A stretch of 32,803 nucleotides of DNA, taken from assembly GCA_905235595.1 (NCBI GenBank), contig CAJOMG010000020.1, positions 1 to 32,803 on the forward strand, in the 5' to 3' direction. Source of the stretch: an uncultured Desulfovibrio sp. Its GTDB lineage: Bacteria; Desulfobacterota; Desulfovibrionia; Desulfovibrionales; Desulfovibrionaceae. Shown here in pieces: positions 16,655 through 24,651 of this stretch; positions within the stretch are counted from its first letter, which is position 1, and each line of letters opens with the position of its first letter. The notes beneath the pieces are model-generated. The model was not told where the DNA came from. It ran no database searches and saw only the letters and a program-made list of their open reading frames with translations. The position numbers were made by a program, and so were the translations under genes.

Positions 16655-17503
16655 TTAATGAAGCAGTAGGATATTGTCGATAAGGCGGGCTTTGCCCATG
16701 CGTACTGCACAAGCCATTAGGGCTGGTCCTGTAACTTCGGTAAGAGGAATCAACGATTCAGGATGAACAATAGTAAGATAATCTAATCTTCCTGTGGGGA
16801 GACGTTCAGACCAGCGACGTAATACGGCATCCCGTAGCAGATTGGCATTGGTTTCCCCTTTTCGCGCCAGTTGTTGCGCATAAAGTAATCCTTTACGAAT
16901 TTCCGGGGCCTGAGCTCGTTCTTCTGGGCTAAGATAGACATTACGTGAGGAAAGAGCCAGACCGTCAGCTTCGCGTACGGTTTCACGCGTTTCAATGCGT
17001 ACAGGCACATTGAGGTCACGCACCATACGACGCAAAATCGCCTGTTGTTGCCAATCTTTCTGTCCAAAAACGGCAACATTTGCCTGTGTAAGCATGAATA
17101 GCTTGAGAACTACAGTGCAGACACCACGAAAATGGGTAGGCCGTGACGCGCCACAGAGTCCTCGGGACAGTTCAGGAACGTCAACCCAAGTGGCATGATC
17201 CTGTGCATACATGCTGGCGGGTTCAGGCATGAAAAGCACATCAGCGCCGTGTTTTGCTGCAATGCCCGCATCATGGTCTGCATCGCGGGGGTAGGCATCC
17301 AAATCTTCACCAGGGCCGAATTGTGTCGGGTTAACAAAGAGGCTGACTACCAATCTTTTGGCTAACGTACGACCATAGGACATGAGGTCTTCATGTCCGG
17401 CATGGTAATAGCCCATAGTGGGCACTAGGGCGATATCGTCTCTATCTTTGTGCCAGGCAAGGCACGTGGCTGCCAATTCTTGAGGGGATGTAATTATGTG
17501 CAT
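16655..17503 (-). CDS. panC: Pantothenate synthetase, 282 aa
   Basis: Joins pantoate and beta-alanine with ATP hydrolysis to AMP, giving pantothenate for coenzyme A. It belongs to the nucleotidyltransferase fold: VPTMGYYHAGHEDLM contains the HxGH ATP site (H34, H37), followed by SLFVNPTQFGPGEDLDAYPR, VFGQKDWQQQAILRRMVRDL and the LSSRNVYLSPEER loop. The HxGH context reads YYHAGHEDLM where most bacteria have LHEGHLSL, a family variant that keeps the catalytic histidines. No strong Shine-Dalgarno precedes the ATG. It is first in the panC-metK pair and has an extended -10 promoter 45 bp upstream. Confidence 0.95.
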   Translation of the reverse strand: MHIITSPQELAATCLAWHKDRDDIALVPTMGYYHAGHEDLMSYGRTLAKRLVVSLFVNPTQFGPGEDLDAYPRDADHDAGIAAKHGADVLFMPEPASMYAQDHATWVDVPELSRGLCGASRPTHFRGVCTVVLKLFMLTQANVAVFGQKDWQQQAILRRMVRDLNVPVRIETRETVREADGLALSSRNVYLSPEERAQAPEIRKGLLYAQQLARKGETNANLLRDAVLRRWSERLPTGRLDYLTIVHPESLIPLTEVTGPALMACAVRMGKARLIDNILLLH

Positions 17504-17547
17504 GGTAGATAGATAATATTTATTGTTTCAAATATACCCTTGTACAC

Positions 17548-17556
17548 ATTATATCA
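17548..17556 (-). promoter_or_regulatory. Extended -10 promoter element for panC-metK
   Basis: On the minus strand TGATATAAT (17556-17548) is a perfect extended -10 (TGn-TATAAT), 45 bp before the panC ATG. No good -35 is present at 16-18 bp spacing, as is usual when the extended -10 is perfect. It lies in the 124-bp divergent gap between panC and the cysteine-peptidase-like gene. Confidence 0.5.
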
Positions 17557-17627
17557 TATTTTGTAAAGGGAAAGCGAAACTTGACCCTCTATGCAGCAGT
17601 GTGCATAACGGTTCGCGGGAGGTAGCC

Positions 17628-18197
17628 ATGTTAAAACCATTTTATCAGGGCAAGCTCGATACGTTTTGCGCCATCTATGCAGTGCTCAACGCGTTGCGTG
17701 TGACACACAGTATACGTGCGCTTAAGGCCCGCGAGATTCTTAATGATACGTTACTGGGGTTGGCGGCTTCACCCGACGCTTTCAGAGCGGTTCTGGAACA
17801 GACAACGGATTACATTGCCCTGGTTGATGGTATGTTGCGCCTTCAGGCCAGAGCATTCCCCCTGCTCGTTCAACAACCCTATGGTCTGCAAGACTGCCCA
17901 TCTCCTGAAGATGTCTGGACCTGTTGTAAAACATGGCTTGCATCTGGAGATAACAGGGTCGTGTTGTTTCGTTTCCTAAGGCATATGACACCAGACGGGC
18001 CAGCAATAAATCGGCATTGGACGGTAGCTGATCATTGTAATAATGGCATTTTGCATCTCTTTGACTGCAGCCATGAGGCCGAGGCCATCTTGAATGTCCG
18101 CAAGGATAGTTTTGTAACCCGCCCTGAAGACATTTGTGAAGGGCAGTTGCTACAGATTCAACCTTTTACCATTAGATTGCTACGTTCGACGTTTTAG
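17628..18197 (+). CDS. Papain/C39-like cysteine peptidase homologue, 189 aa
   Basis: Small cytoplasmic protein with the pattern of papain-fold cysteine hydrolases: YQGKLDTFCAIYAVLNALR, with candidate oxyanion-hole Gln7 and nucleophile Cys14, then His130 in NRHWTVAD and Asp146 in LHLFDCS. The Cys-helix / His-strand / Asp-strand order and spacing match C39-like peptidases, although Ala replaces the Gly that usually follows the Cys. There is no signal peptide, transmembrane segment or ABC domain. The ATG at 17628 is chosen for its GGGAGG at 17617-17622 and because the motif starts at once; an upstream frame back to 17523 is non-conserved. No substrate, toxin or ubiquitin-like partner lies beside it. 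Family assignment is from motif recognition; protease activity is inferred. Confidence 0.75.
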   Translation: MLKPFYQGKLDTFCAIYAVLNALRVTHSIRALKAREILNDTLLGLAASPDAFRAVLEQTTDYIALVDGMLRLQARAFPLLVQQPYGLQDCPSPEDVWTCCKTWLASGDNRVVLFRFLRHMTPDGPAINRHWTVADHCNNGILHLFDCSHEAEAILNVRKDSFVTRPEDICEGQLLQIQPFTIRLLRSTF

Positions 18198-18224
18198 TTT
18201 CGTTAGACTATTCTCCCCTATGCA

Positions 18225-18437
18225 TCACTCCTCAAAATAGTGTAGTGAAGCGTTACAACCCACCATGCAGACGGCCAGGCTACCTGTGCTGGTTTCCTTA
18301 AATTTGGTATTCATCTCGCGTCCGATTTCGGCCATGGCCATGATGGCCGCATCTAAGGAAACCAAGTGTTGACATTTTTCCTCACTGGTGGCCAAGGGTC
18401 CGGCATTTGCAATTTTGACCGCTCCCATCGCGTTGCA
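18225..18437 (-). pseudogene. sdaA: C-terminal remnant of single-chain L-serine dehydratase
   Basis: The frame 18437-18225 reads CNAMGAVKIANAG, then VSLDAAIMAMAEIGREMNTKFKETS and a Cys-containing tail. This matches the last 60 or so residues of SdaA-type L-serine dehydratases (NAM-AVKA-NAA, then VSLDxVI-x-M-x-x-TG-x-x-MNxKYKETSxGGLA, ending in Cys). The frame opens only after an in-frame TGA and an A8 tract (18438-18445), and the rest of the enzyme (about 400 residues with the Fe-S cysteines) is absent upstream. GSLA replaces GGLA, and an extra HYFEE tail follows. I read it as a decayed fragment rather than a small gene. An ATG at 18428 could still express a 67-residue peptide. Confidence 0.65.
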
Positions 18438-18556
18438 TTTTTTTTCAAGTCACCCCGTTTGGGGGGAGTTTTTCTGCTTCGGTTTCCATGTCTGTAGTAC
18501 ATGTCTTTTGCTTGCGACATGCGTTTGCATATCGTACATGCATGGAGGGGGGTACT

Positions 18557-19900
18557 ATGAGCGCATATCGTGAACAGTGGGAGCGGTTACTGACGCCGCG
18601 GCGTAAAACGGCAGAGGGACAGCGGCAGGACGCCATGGACAGCGTGCGCACGCCTTTTTTGGCGGACTATGACCGCATTGTTTTTTCGAGTTCGTTCCGC
18701 AGGCTGGGCAGAAAGACGCAGGTGCATCCTCTGGTGCGCAATGACCATATTCACAACAGATTGACCCATTCGCTGGAAGTCAGCAGCGTGGGACGTTCTT
18801 TAGGGCTGTATGTGGGCGAGGAACTGCGACTGCGGGGAGATTTGCCGGAGCCTTTTACCCCCGAGCATATTGGTCAGATTATTCAGGCCGCCAGTCTGGC
18901 GCACGACATTGGCAATCCTCCCTTTGGCCATGCCGGGGAGGAGGCCATTCGTGACTGGTTTATCGAGGCCAGTAAGGGAGAGTATTTTCGGGAGCTGTCA
19001 CCCGCCGCTATCGCGGACTTCGTGTGCTTTGACGGCAATGCCCAAGGATTTCGTGTCATCAACACACTGGAAAACAACAAGGACAGGGGCGGCCTGAGGT
19101 TGACCTTTCCTGTTATTGGTACGTTGGTCAAGTACCCCTGCACGGCCTATGATGCACAGGGCATGGGCAAGTGTAAATTCAATTTTTATGCTGCGGAGCA
19201 GGCACTTTTTGCGGAAATGTTCACCGCGCTTGGCTTGAAAGGGGCAACTGGTTTTCAACGACATCCCCTGTCGTACCTTTTGGAGGCCGCAGATGACATT
19301 TGCTATCGCATTATAGACATGGAGGATGCACGGGAACTGGGCATTATTTCTTATGCCGATATCACTGCAGTCATGGAACATCTGCTTTTGTCTGAGGAAC
19401 GCGACGAAAAGCGGCTGCAAACAATGGATTCCGACCGGCGTCGTGCCGGTATGCTGCGAACGGTGGCCATGGGCCGCATCATTGTATCCGTTGCCCACAC
19501 ATTTATGGAGCAGTATGCCAATATCATGTCAGGAACGCTTGAGAACGGTTTGCTTGAATATGCCCGGGAGGATGTTGCTGGTTTTATGCAGGCGGCCAAG
19601 TCCGTTTTTGATGAAAAGATCATGAATGACCCCCAAAAGACAGCTCTTGAAATTGGCACGTATTCTCTATACCGGCGCCTGCTGGACGTATTCGTGCCAG
19701 CCTGCTTCCACTATGTGCATGGCGCACCCATGAGCTACCAGGAAACACGTGCCATCACTCTTATGGGCGCTAATGCCCCTGACAGAAAGGAGGGAGCCTA
19801 CGGCGCTTGTCTGCGCGTACTGGATTTTGTCGCCGGTATGACAGACGAATACGCTACCTTTATTTCACGTCAGTTTTCTGGGACTTCTGGACGGGGCTAA
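18557..19900 (+). CDS. dgt: Deoxyguanosinetriphosphate triphosphohydrolase-like protein (HD superfamily), 447 aa
   Basis: Cytoplasmic dNTP triphosphohydrolase that cleaves a dNTP to deoxynucleoside and triphosphate and so helps set dNTP pools. The signature is clear: FSSSFRRLGRKTQVHPLVRNDHIHNRLTHSLEV (first metal histidine in RLTHS), then LAHDIGNPPFGHAGEEAI (HD pair), EAADDICYRIIDMEDA (distal Asp) and a helical C-terminal half. The ATG at 18557 has GGAGGGGGG 5 bp upstream and a family-like N-terminus (YREQWERLLTPRRK). The gene converges on ccmC with only 22 bp between stops and no terminator hairpin. Bacterial homologues range from dGTP-specific to broad; specificity cannot be read here. Some dGTPases act in phage defence, but nothing in the context points that way. 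Confidence 0.93.
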   Translation: MSAYREQWERLLTPRRKTAEGQRQDAMDSVRTPFLADYDRIVFSSSFRRLGRKTQVHPLVRNDHIHNRLTHSLEVSSVGRSLGLYVGEELRLRGDLPEPFTPEHIGQIIQAASLAHDIGNPPFGHAGEEAIRDWFIEASKGEYFRELSPAAIADFVCFDGNAQGFRVINTLENNKDRGGLRLTFPVIGTLVKYPCTAYDAQGMGKCKFNFYAAEQALFAEMFTALGLKGATGFQRHPLSYLLEAADDICYRIIDMEDARELGIISYADITAVMEHLLLSEERDEKRLQTMDSDRRRAGMLRTVAMGRIIVSVAHTFMEQYANIMSGTLENGLLEYAREDVAGFMQAAKSVFDEKIMNDPQKTALEIGTYSLYRRLLDVFVPACFHYVHGAPMSYQETRAITLMGANAPDRKEGAYGACLRVLDFVAGMTDEYATFISRQFSGTSGRG

Positions 19901-19922
19901 CTGGGCGAGCATCTGGAAGGAG

Positions 19923-20615
19923 TCATGCTTTTTTGTACGCAGCGTTCAGGGTCAGTTTGTCCAGAGTGGCTGTCATGTCAAGCTGTCGTTTACGCAGCCA
20001 GATCAAGGATGTCCACAGGAGGCCGAAACACAAAACACAGGCCATGGCAGTGAGACGCATTTCTGGTTCCAGGCCGCCGTCTTTGCTGCCAAAAACAGCA
20101 GGATGTATAGAACGCCAAATACGCGCTGAAAAAAAAACCAGTGGCACATCCAAAAACGCAACTATTCCAACCACGGCACAGACAAGGCTGCGTCGTGGCT
20201 GCGGCATATCAAGATGGCGTAGTATCAGATAGCCGGCATAAATGAACCACATGACAAGAGTAGTGGTCAGCCGGGGATCCCACGTCCACCATACTCCCCA
20301 GGAACGACGTGCCCATAGCATGCCGGTGACCAGCGCCAGACCACAAAGCAGCACTCCCACTTCTGCAGAAGCGGCGGCCAGTCTGTCAGCAGCAGGGCTG
20401 CGACGCCATAAATATCTGATTGATGCGAGGAAGAGAACGAAGAAACTCACGAGAGCCCACCATGACATGGGCAGATGAATGTAAAAGATTTTTTGCGTCA
20501 GACCCAGAGATGCCTCTTCTGGAGCGTATATGAATACAAGCCATTGGCAGGCGGCAAAGGTGATTCCGCCCAGTAGAGCCAGACTGCGTGGCAGCGTCGA
20601 ATATCGGGGCATCAT
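19923..20615 (-). CDS. ccmC: Cytochrome c maturation protein CcmC, 230 aa
   Basis: Haem-handling integral membrane protein that loads haem onto CcmE on the periplasmic face. Six hydrophobic segments are visible, with the tryptophan-rich WWD haem motif WGVWWTWDPRLT between segments 3 and 4, and flanking histidines in HLPMSWW and near IHPAVFG. It starts MMPRYSTL, overlapping the ccmB stop; AGGAG upstream serves either of the two adjacent ATGs (20615 or 20612). It is last in the ccmEFABC run. No ccmD-like small membrane ORF follows before the converging dgt gene. Confidence 0.95.
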   Translation of the reverse strand: MMPRYSTLPRSLALLGGITFAACQWLVFIYAPEEASLGLTQKIFYIHLPMSWWALVSFFVLFLASIRYLWRRSPAADRLAAASAEVGVLLCGLALVTGMLWARRSWGVWWTWDPRLTTTLVMWFIYAGYLILRHLDMPQPRRSLVCAVVGIVAFLDVPLVFFSARIWRSIHPAVFGSKDGGLEPEMRLTAMACVLCFGLLWTSLIWLRKRQLDMTATLDKLTLNAAYKKA

Positions 20616-21289
20616 TCGTCTCCTGCGTAAACATATGCAAAAAGCACCAGCCCTGAGCCCAGAAAGACGGCGTCAAAAGCGGCAGCCACGCCCAGCCATG
20701 CCATGGATCCTTCGTGGGCCGTCTCGCCCAGAGCCAATGCTCCAATACTGATGCCTGCCAGCAGCAGGGGAATCAGCAAGGGAAAGAGCACAATACTCAA
20801 CAGGGATTCTCGTGCAGCCTGCCCTTGAGCCAAAGCTCCAAGAAGAGAGCCCAGTGCGCATAAACCGATATCCGTCAAAACAAGAGCCAATAGGGCTTCC
20901 AGCAAGGGGCCTGAGAACTGTTGACCTAAAAATACCACAATGGCTGGCAAAAAGACACACTGGGCCAGCAGCAGCAGCAACATGCCTGCACATCCCTTGC
21001 CAATCCATATGGCTTGCACAGGTGCAGGACAGAGCAGCAGACCTAGGCGGGAATTGTTTACTTCCTCCAAGGCATACAGCTGGTTGAAAACAAGCACCTG
21101 GCAAAAAACTGAACTTATCCAAAACACAGCTGCCGCACCTTGCGGGTTCATATGTTCGCCGACATTTTGCGCAAGGCTGAATACAAAAAGCAGCAACAAC
21201 CCCAGCAGGAGTGCCTGCACAAGACCGCTGCCCCGTGCCAGGGTCAATACCAGATCCTTACGGATCAGAGCCCAGGTCAAGCGTAGCAT
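20612..21289 (-). CDS. ccmB: Haem exporter permease CcmB, 225 aa
   Basis: Membrane subunit of the CcmABCD complex, which releases holo-CcmE from CcmC using ATP hydrolysed by CcmA. The N-terminus WALIRKDLVLTLARGSG and the segments VFWISSVFCQVLVFNQLYALEEVNNSRLGLLLCPAP and LLSIVLFPLLIPLLLAG are typical of CcmB, with six predicted membrane spans. It overlaps the ccmA stop by 13 bp and the ccmC start by 4 bp, so the three are translationally coupled. Confidence 0.95.
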   Translation of the reverse strand: MLRLTWALIRKDLVLTLARGSGLVQALLLGLLLLFVFSLAQNVGEHMNPQGAAAVFWISSVFCQVLVFNQLYALEEVNNSRLGLLLCPAPVQAIWIGKGCAGMLLLLLAQCVFLPAIVVFLGQQFSGPLLEALLALVLTDIGLCALGSLLGALAQGQAARESLLSIVLFPLLIPLLLAGISIGALALGETAHEGSMAWLGVAAAFDAVFLGSGLVLFAYVYAGDE

Positions 21290-21948
21290 GCCTGGTCTCC
21301 TTCTGCATCAGCAGCGGTAAGACTCTGGTAATCAGATGGCGGGCCGTCGTACTGCAAGGTACATTCTGTCAGAACCAGTAAGCGGTCAGCCAGAGGTGCA
21401 TCGCCTTGAAAATCATGGCTGATTAAGACAACACAGGCCCCACGCCGCTGTGCAGCTGTGATTTCACGGCGTAGTAGCATTAGTGAAGCCGCATCAAGTC
21501 CGGTGCCGGGTTCATCTAGCAGGAGCAGATCAGGGCTTTGCATGAGTAAACGAGCCAGGTTGAGCCGTTGGGCCATGCCCCGTGAAAAAATGCCTGCCCG
21601 GTCGTGGGCATGTGCTTGCAAACCAACCCGTTCCAAGGTGGACATGAGAGCATTGTCGGACAACATAAGGCCGTAAGCCGCGTTCCAGAAAGCCAGATTC
21701 TCCAATGCCGTTAGCCCGGGGTACAGAAAGGTGGCATGACCAAGGTAGCCCACTTGTGTTCCCTCTGCCAGCTGTACTGAACCCAAGCTGGGACGGGAAA
21801 GGCCGGCCATGATGCGCATGAGTGTACTTTTCCCAGCGCCGTTTGGTCCTACTAGCAGGCAAACACTACCTGCTGTAAGCCGACAGCTGATCTTTTTAAG
21901 GATTACTTTGACGCCGTAAATTTTGGCGATGTCCTCAAGTTCAAGCAC
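21277..21948 (-). CDS. ccmA: Haem exporter ATP-binding protein CcmA, 223 aa
   Basis: ABC-type ATPase subunit of the CcmAB(CD) complex. Walker A GPNGAGKST (34-42), signature FSRGMAQRLNLARLL (a variant of LSxGQ) and Walker B LLLLDEPGTGLD are all present, followed by the switch histidine in LISHDF. Length is normal. The start is GTG at 21948, with GAGGAG 6 bp upstream. It lies 59 bp after ccmF and overlaps ccmB. Confidence 0.95.
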   Translation of the reverse strand: MLELEDIAKIYGVKVILKKISCRLTAGSVCLLVGPNGAGKSTLMRIMAGLSRPSLGSVQLAEGTQVGYLGHATFLYPGLTALENLAFWNAAYGLMLSDNALMSTLERVGLQAHAHDRAGIFSRGMAQRLNLARLLMQSPDLLLLDEPGTGLDAASLMLLRREITAAQRRGACVVLISHDFQGDAPLADRLLVLTECTLQYDGPPSDYQSLTAADAEGDQACYA

Positions 21949-22007
21949 CCCAAACTCCTCGTTCAGGCACTTCCATTTAACAGATCTTTGTCATTATTTT
22001 GTTGTGG

Positions 22008-23930
22008 TCATTTTTTATTTTTAGGAAAGTAAGAAGCTGCATTAGGTATTTTACGGCGTAGGCGGCTCAGGCCGAAAAAGGGCATGAGGCACATGAGGGC
22101 ACCGCCTATCCACAACCAGTTGACCAGTGGTTCCACACTCACCTTGACCACTACGTTCCCTTCGCTATCAAGCCCAAGTAGTGAGGCATAGATTTCATTG
22201 CCTAGGCTCGGGATGACGTCCACTTCTGAAAATTGCATGCTGCCAAACTTATCGTAGATGCGCCGTTCTGGTATGAGGGTGCCAAGCTCCTTCCCATCTC
22301 TTGTAACGCGTACATGTGCTGCTATGTAATCGTAATCGGCGCGGCGACCCTTATCAAGCTGCTGCAGTGTTACGGCATAGTCCCTCATGGTGACGGATGC
22401 ATCTTTGATAAGTGTCAGTTCCTGGTCATGGGAGTAGGGACCGGAAAATGCCACTCCAAGAGCGACCAAGGCCAATCCCATGTGTGTACCCAGTGCTCCT
22501 ACTGTAGTTTTTTGCGCTTGTGTTCGTCCAATGCCCAAAAGCAGGAAGGTGCCCACCCCTACCCCCACAGCAGAGGAGGCAGCAAGAAGTGCCGTGACCC
22601 TATGATACCCAAGCATCCAGATGACAACTGCTGACGCCACTGCGCTCGCAAGCACTATAAGAAGTTTTTGCGGTGAACGTAGGCCACCGTTCCAGCCTAC
22701 CCATGGACAAACTGCCATTGTCAGAACGAGCAGCGCGCATAATGGCAGACACACACGGTTATAAAAGCGAGCGTCCAGCCCCTGTGGTGCCGCTGCCCAC
22801 AACTTGCTGATGACAGGCCACATGGTAGCTGTAAGAATGATGCACGCGAGTGCCAGGAAAAGCCATGCCGTCAGTGTGACCATACCTTCCCTGCTGGCAA
22901 GGCCTGCGAGATGTGTGCCCCGTGTTGGCATGGCAAGGGGGACAAAAAGTGTCACCAGAAGTCCACATAGCACAAAGAGGGCTAAAGGGGTGCCTACCCC
23001 TCCGTCGCCAAAAGCATGCACAGAATCAACAACTCCACTGCGCACAAGAAAAGTGGCAAAGAAGGCTGAAACCGTGGTCAAAGTTATGAGTGCCACGTTG
23101 ACGCGCCCCAGTTTGTTGTGCCGTTCTTCAACCACCAGCGTGTGTAGGGCCGCCGTTGCAACGAGCCATGGAATAAGCGAGGCATTTTCTACAGGATCCC
23201 ATGCCCAGTAGCCTCCCCAGCCCAGTTCCATATAGGCCCACCATGCACCAAGCACAATGCCCGCCGTGAGGCATGCCCAGGCAGTAAGGATGAAGGGACG
23301 CGACAGACAGAACCATGCCCCCTCAGTATCACGGTAGCCGGAGAGTGCTTGTGCCAAAGCAAGACAGGCAGGCACGGTGAAGCCTCCATACCCCAGAAAG
23401 AGCAATGGCGGGTGAAAAATCATGCCCGGATTCTGGAGTAGCGGGTTCAGTCCATTGCCATCTGAAGGTACAGGTGTTTGTAGTATAAAGGGATTGCTCC
23501 AACATGTGAGCACAAGAGCAAAAAAGGCCATTGTGACGTAGAAGAAACTCCAGTACCACAGACGTGTGGTGCGGGAGAGCTGTCTATAAGCGCGCGTGCA
23601 GGTGAAGAAACTGCCACTCAGTGTGACGGCCAAGGCCCAGAAAAGCATTGAGCCTGGCTGCCCTGCCCAGAATGCTGTAAGGCGGTAAAAAACGGGCAAT
23701 ACACGATCTGTATAATTGGCCACATACTGTAGGCTGAAATCATTCCAGAACAGGGCGTGCAGTAAGAGGGCTGAAGCCAGCAGCAACGCCATGCTGATAC
23801 ATAGGTGAACTTTTTCTATTATGGGCAGGAGGTTTTCGCGGGCCTGCCATAACTGTAGCAGTGCCAATCCTCCACCGGCTATGGCAGCTAGCAGTGCCAG
23901 GAGTTGCAGGGCAAAGGCAAAAATATACAT
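22008..23930 (-). CDS. ccmF: Cytochrome c haem lyase subunit CcmF, 640 aa
   Basis: Large membrane protein that transfers haem from CcmE to apocytochrome c. It has many hydrophobic segments and the WWD signature WGGYWAWDPVENASLIPWL. Other family markers are LNPLLQNPGMIFHPPLLFLGYGGF (an essential His region) and FFATFLVRSGVVDSVHAFG. A periplasmic domain lies near residues 500-600, before the last transmembrane segment. The ATG at 23930 has AAGGAA close upstream. It is separated from ccmE by 145 bp, a little loose for an operon partner but on the same strand. Length is normal. Confidence 0.96.
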   Translation of the reverse strand: MYIFAFALQLLALLAAIAGGGLALLQLWQARENLLPIIEKVHLCISMALLLASALLLHALFWNDFSLQYVANYTDRVLPVFYRLTAFWAGQPGSMLFWALAVTLSGSFFTCTRAYRQLSRTTRLWYWSFFYVTMAFFALVLTCWSNPFILQTPVPSDGNGLNPLLQNPGMIFHPPLLFLGYGGFTVPACLALAQALSGYRDTEGAWFCLSRPFILTAWACLTAGIVLGAWWAYMELGWGGYWAWDPVENASLIPWLVATAALHTLVVEERHNKLGRVNVALITLTTVSAFFATFLVRSGVVDSVHAFGDGGVGTPLALFVLCGLLVTLFVPLAMPTRGTHLAGLASREGMVTLTAWLFLALACIILTATMWPVISKLWAAAPQGLDARFYNRVCLPLCALLVLTMAVCPWVGWNGGLRSPQKLLIVLASAVASAVVIWMLGYHRVTALLAASSAVGVGVGTFLLLGIGRTQAQKTTVGALGTHMGLALVALGVAFSGPYSHDQELTLIKDASVTMRDYAVTLQQLDKGRRADYDYIAAHVRVTRDGKELGTLIPERRIYDKFGSMQFSEVDVIPSLGNEIYASLLGLDSEGNVVVKVSVEPLVNWLWIGGALMCLMPFFGLSRLRRKIPNAASYFPKNKK

Positions 23931-24075
23931 GCAGTTCCTTTGGAATGTACTATATCAACACTGTTATCCCAAAATGGTACACAGCTATGCTCTCACAGAA
24001 GCATGAACCGTTTATGGATATCAGGCAGGTATGGAGGGTGCATCTATCAGGAAAATATCCCGTAGGTAGTATGTT

Positions 24076-24492
24076 TCACAGGTTTTTACGATTCTCTTTC
24101 TGGTATTTGGAGGGGCACTTGGTCATGAGTGTTTTGGCCATAAACAGTGTTTGTTCTCCCATGCCTCCTTCCACAATGACTTCTGCACCGGGTTTGAAGG
24201 TGTCTGGTACCACTCCGGTATAGCTAACGTGGATAGTCAGCCGGGCATTATCCTTGTCCTCCAGAAAAAAGGTTACGCCACGGCCACTTTTGTAGGGCTC
24301 AAGCCCCTGTTCAGCAACTGTGCCAAATAGTCGCACCGAAGCGAGCTTTTCTGGAGCAGCTGCCTTGGCCTCAGCTACATTGAGAAAATATACGCTGTTT
24401 TCAGAAAAGCCGGAATAGGCAAGGTAGCCCACGCCAGCAAGAAAGAGGAGCAATGCCACAATATAGATACTTGTATTTGTATTGCGTTTCAT
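24076..24492 (-). CDS. ccmE: Haem chaperone CcmE with CxxxY haem-binding motif, 138 aa
   Basis: Periplasmic membrane-anchored haem chaperone that binds haem covalently and passes it to CcmF. There is one N-terminal membrane anchor (IYIVALLLFLAGVGYLAYSG) and an OB-fold body (VRLFGTVAEQGLEPY, GVTFFLEDKDNARLTIHVSYTGVVPDTFKPGAEVIVEGG). The haem-binding end is CPSKY (C126 to Y130). Most bacteria have HxxxY here; the Cys variant is known from Desulfovibrio and archaeal ‘System I*’ CcmE. AGAGGA lies 8 bp before the ATG. It is the first gene of the ccm cluster. Confidence 0.95.
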   Translation of the reverse strand: MKRNTNTSIYIVALLLFLAGVGYLAYSGFSENSVYFLNVAEAKAAAPEKLASVRLFGTVAEQGLEPYKSGRGVTFFLEDKDNARLTIHVSYTGVVPDTFKPGAEVIVEGGMGEQTLFMAKTLMTKCPSKYQKENRKNL

Positions 24493-24558
24493 GCCGTTGT
24501 CCTCTGTGACGGCTGAAGATCATAGGTACTGTGTGTCTGTTAGCATCAGGTATATACT

Positions 24559-24586
24559 ACTATATCATGCGCGACGCAGTTACAAG
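24559..24586 (-). promoter_or_regulatory. Possible promoter of the ccmEFABC cluster
   Basis: Minus strand: extended -10 TGATATAGT (24567-24559), with CTTGTA (24586-24581) 16 bp upstream as a poor -35. It is 67 bp before the ccmE ATG. An imperfect hairpin (TTACAAGTAG / CTACTGGTAA, 24580-24605, one mismatch) overlaps the -35 side and might be an operator or the weak terminator of the upstream CNNM gene. Confidence 0.4.
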
Positions 24587-24651
24587 TAGTAATGCCTACT
24601 GGTAAATAAGAAAGCTGGATAATAAACGCCATCAGAACTTTGCCCTGAGTA

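Noticed and set aside
18557..19900. Dgt as part of an anti-phage island with the nearby cysteine peptidase homologue
   Set aside because: The two are separated by a decayed sdaA fragment, have independent translation signals, and the surrounding genes are housekeeping.
19901..19922. ccmD between ccmC and dgt
   Set aside because: Only 22 bp separate the two converging stops, so there is no room for ccmD here.
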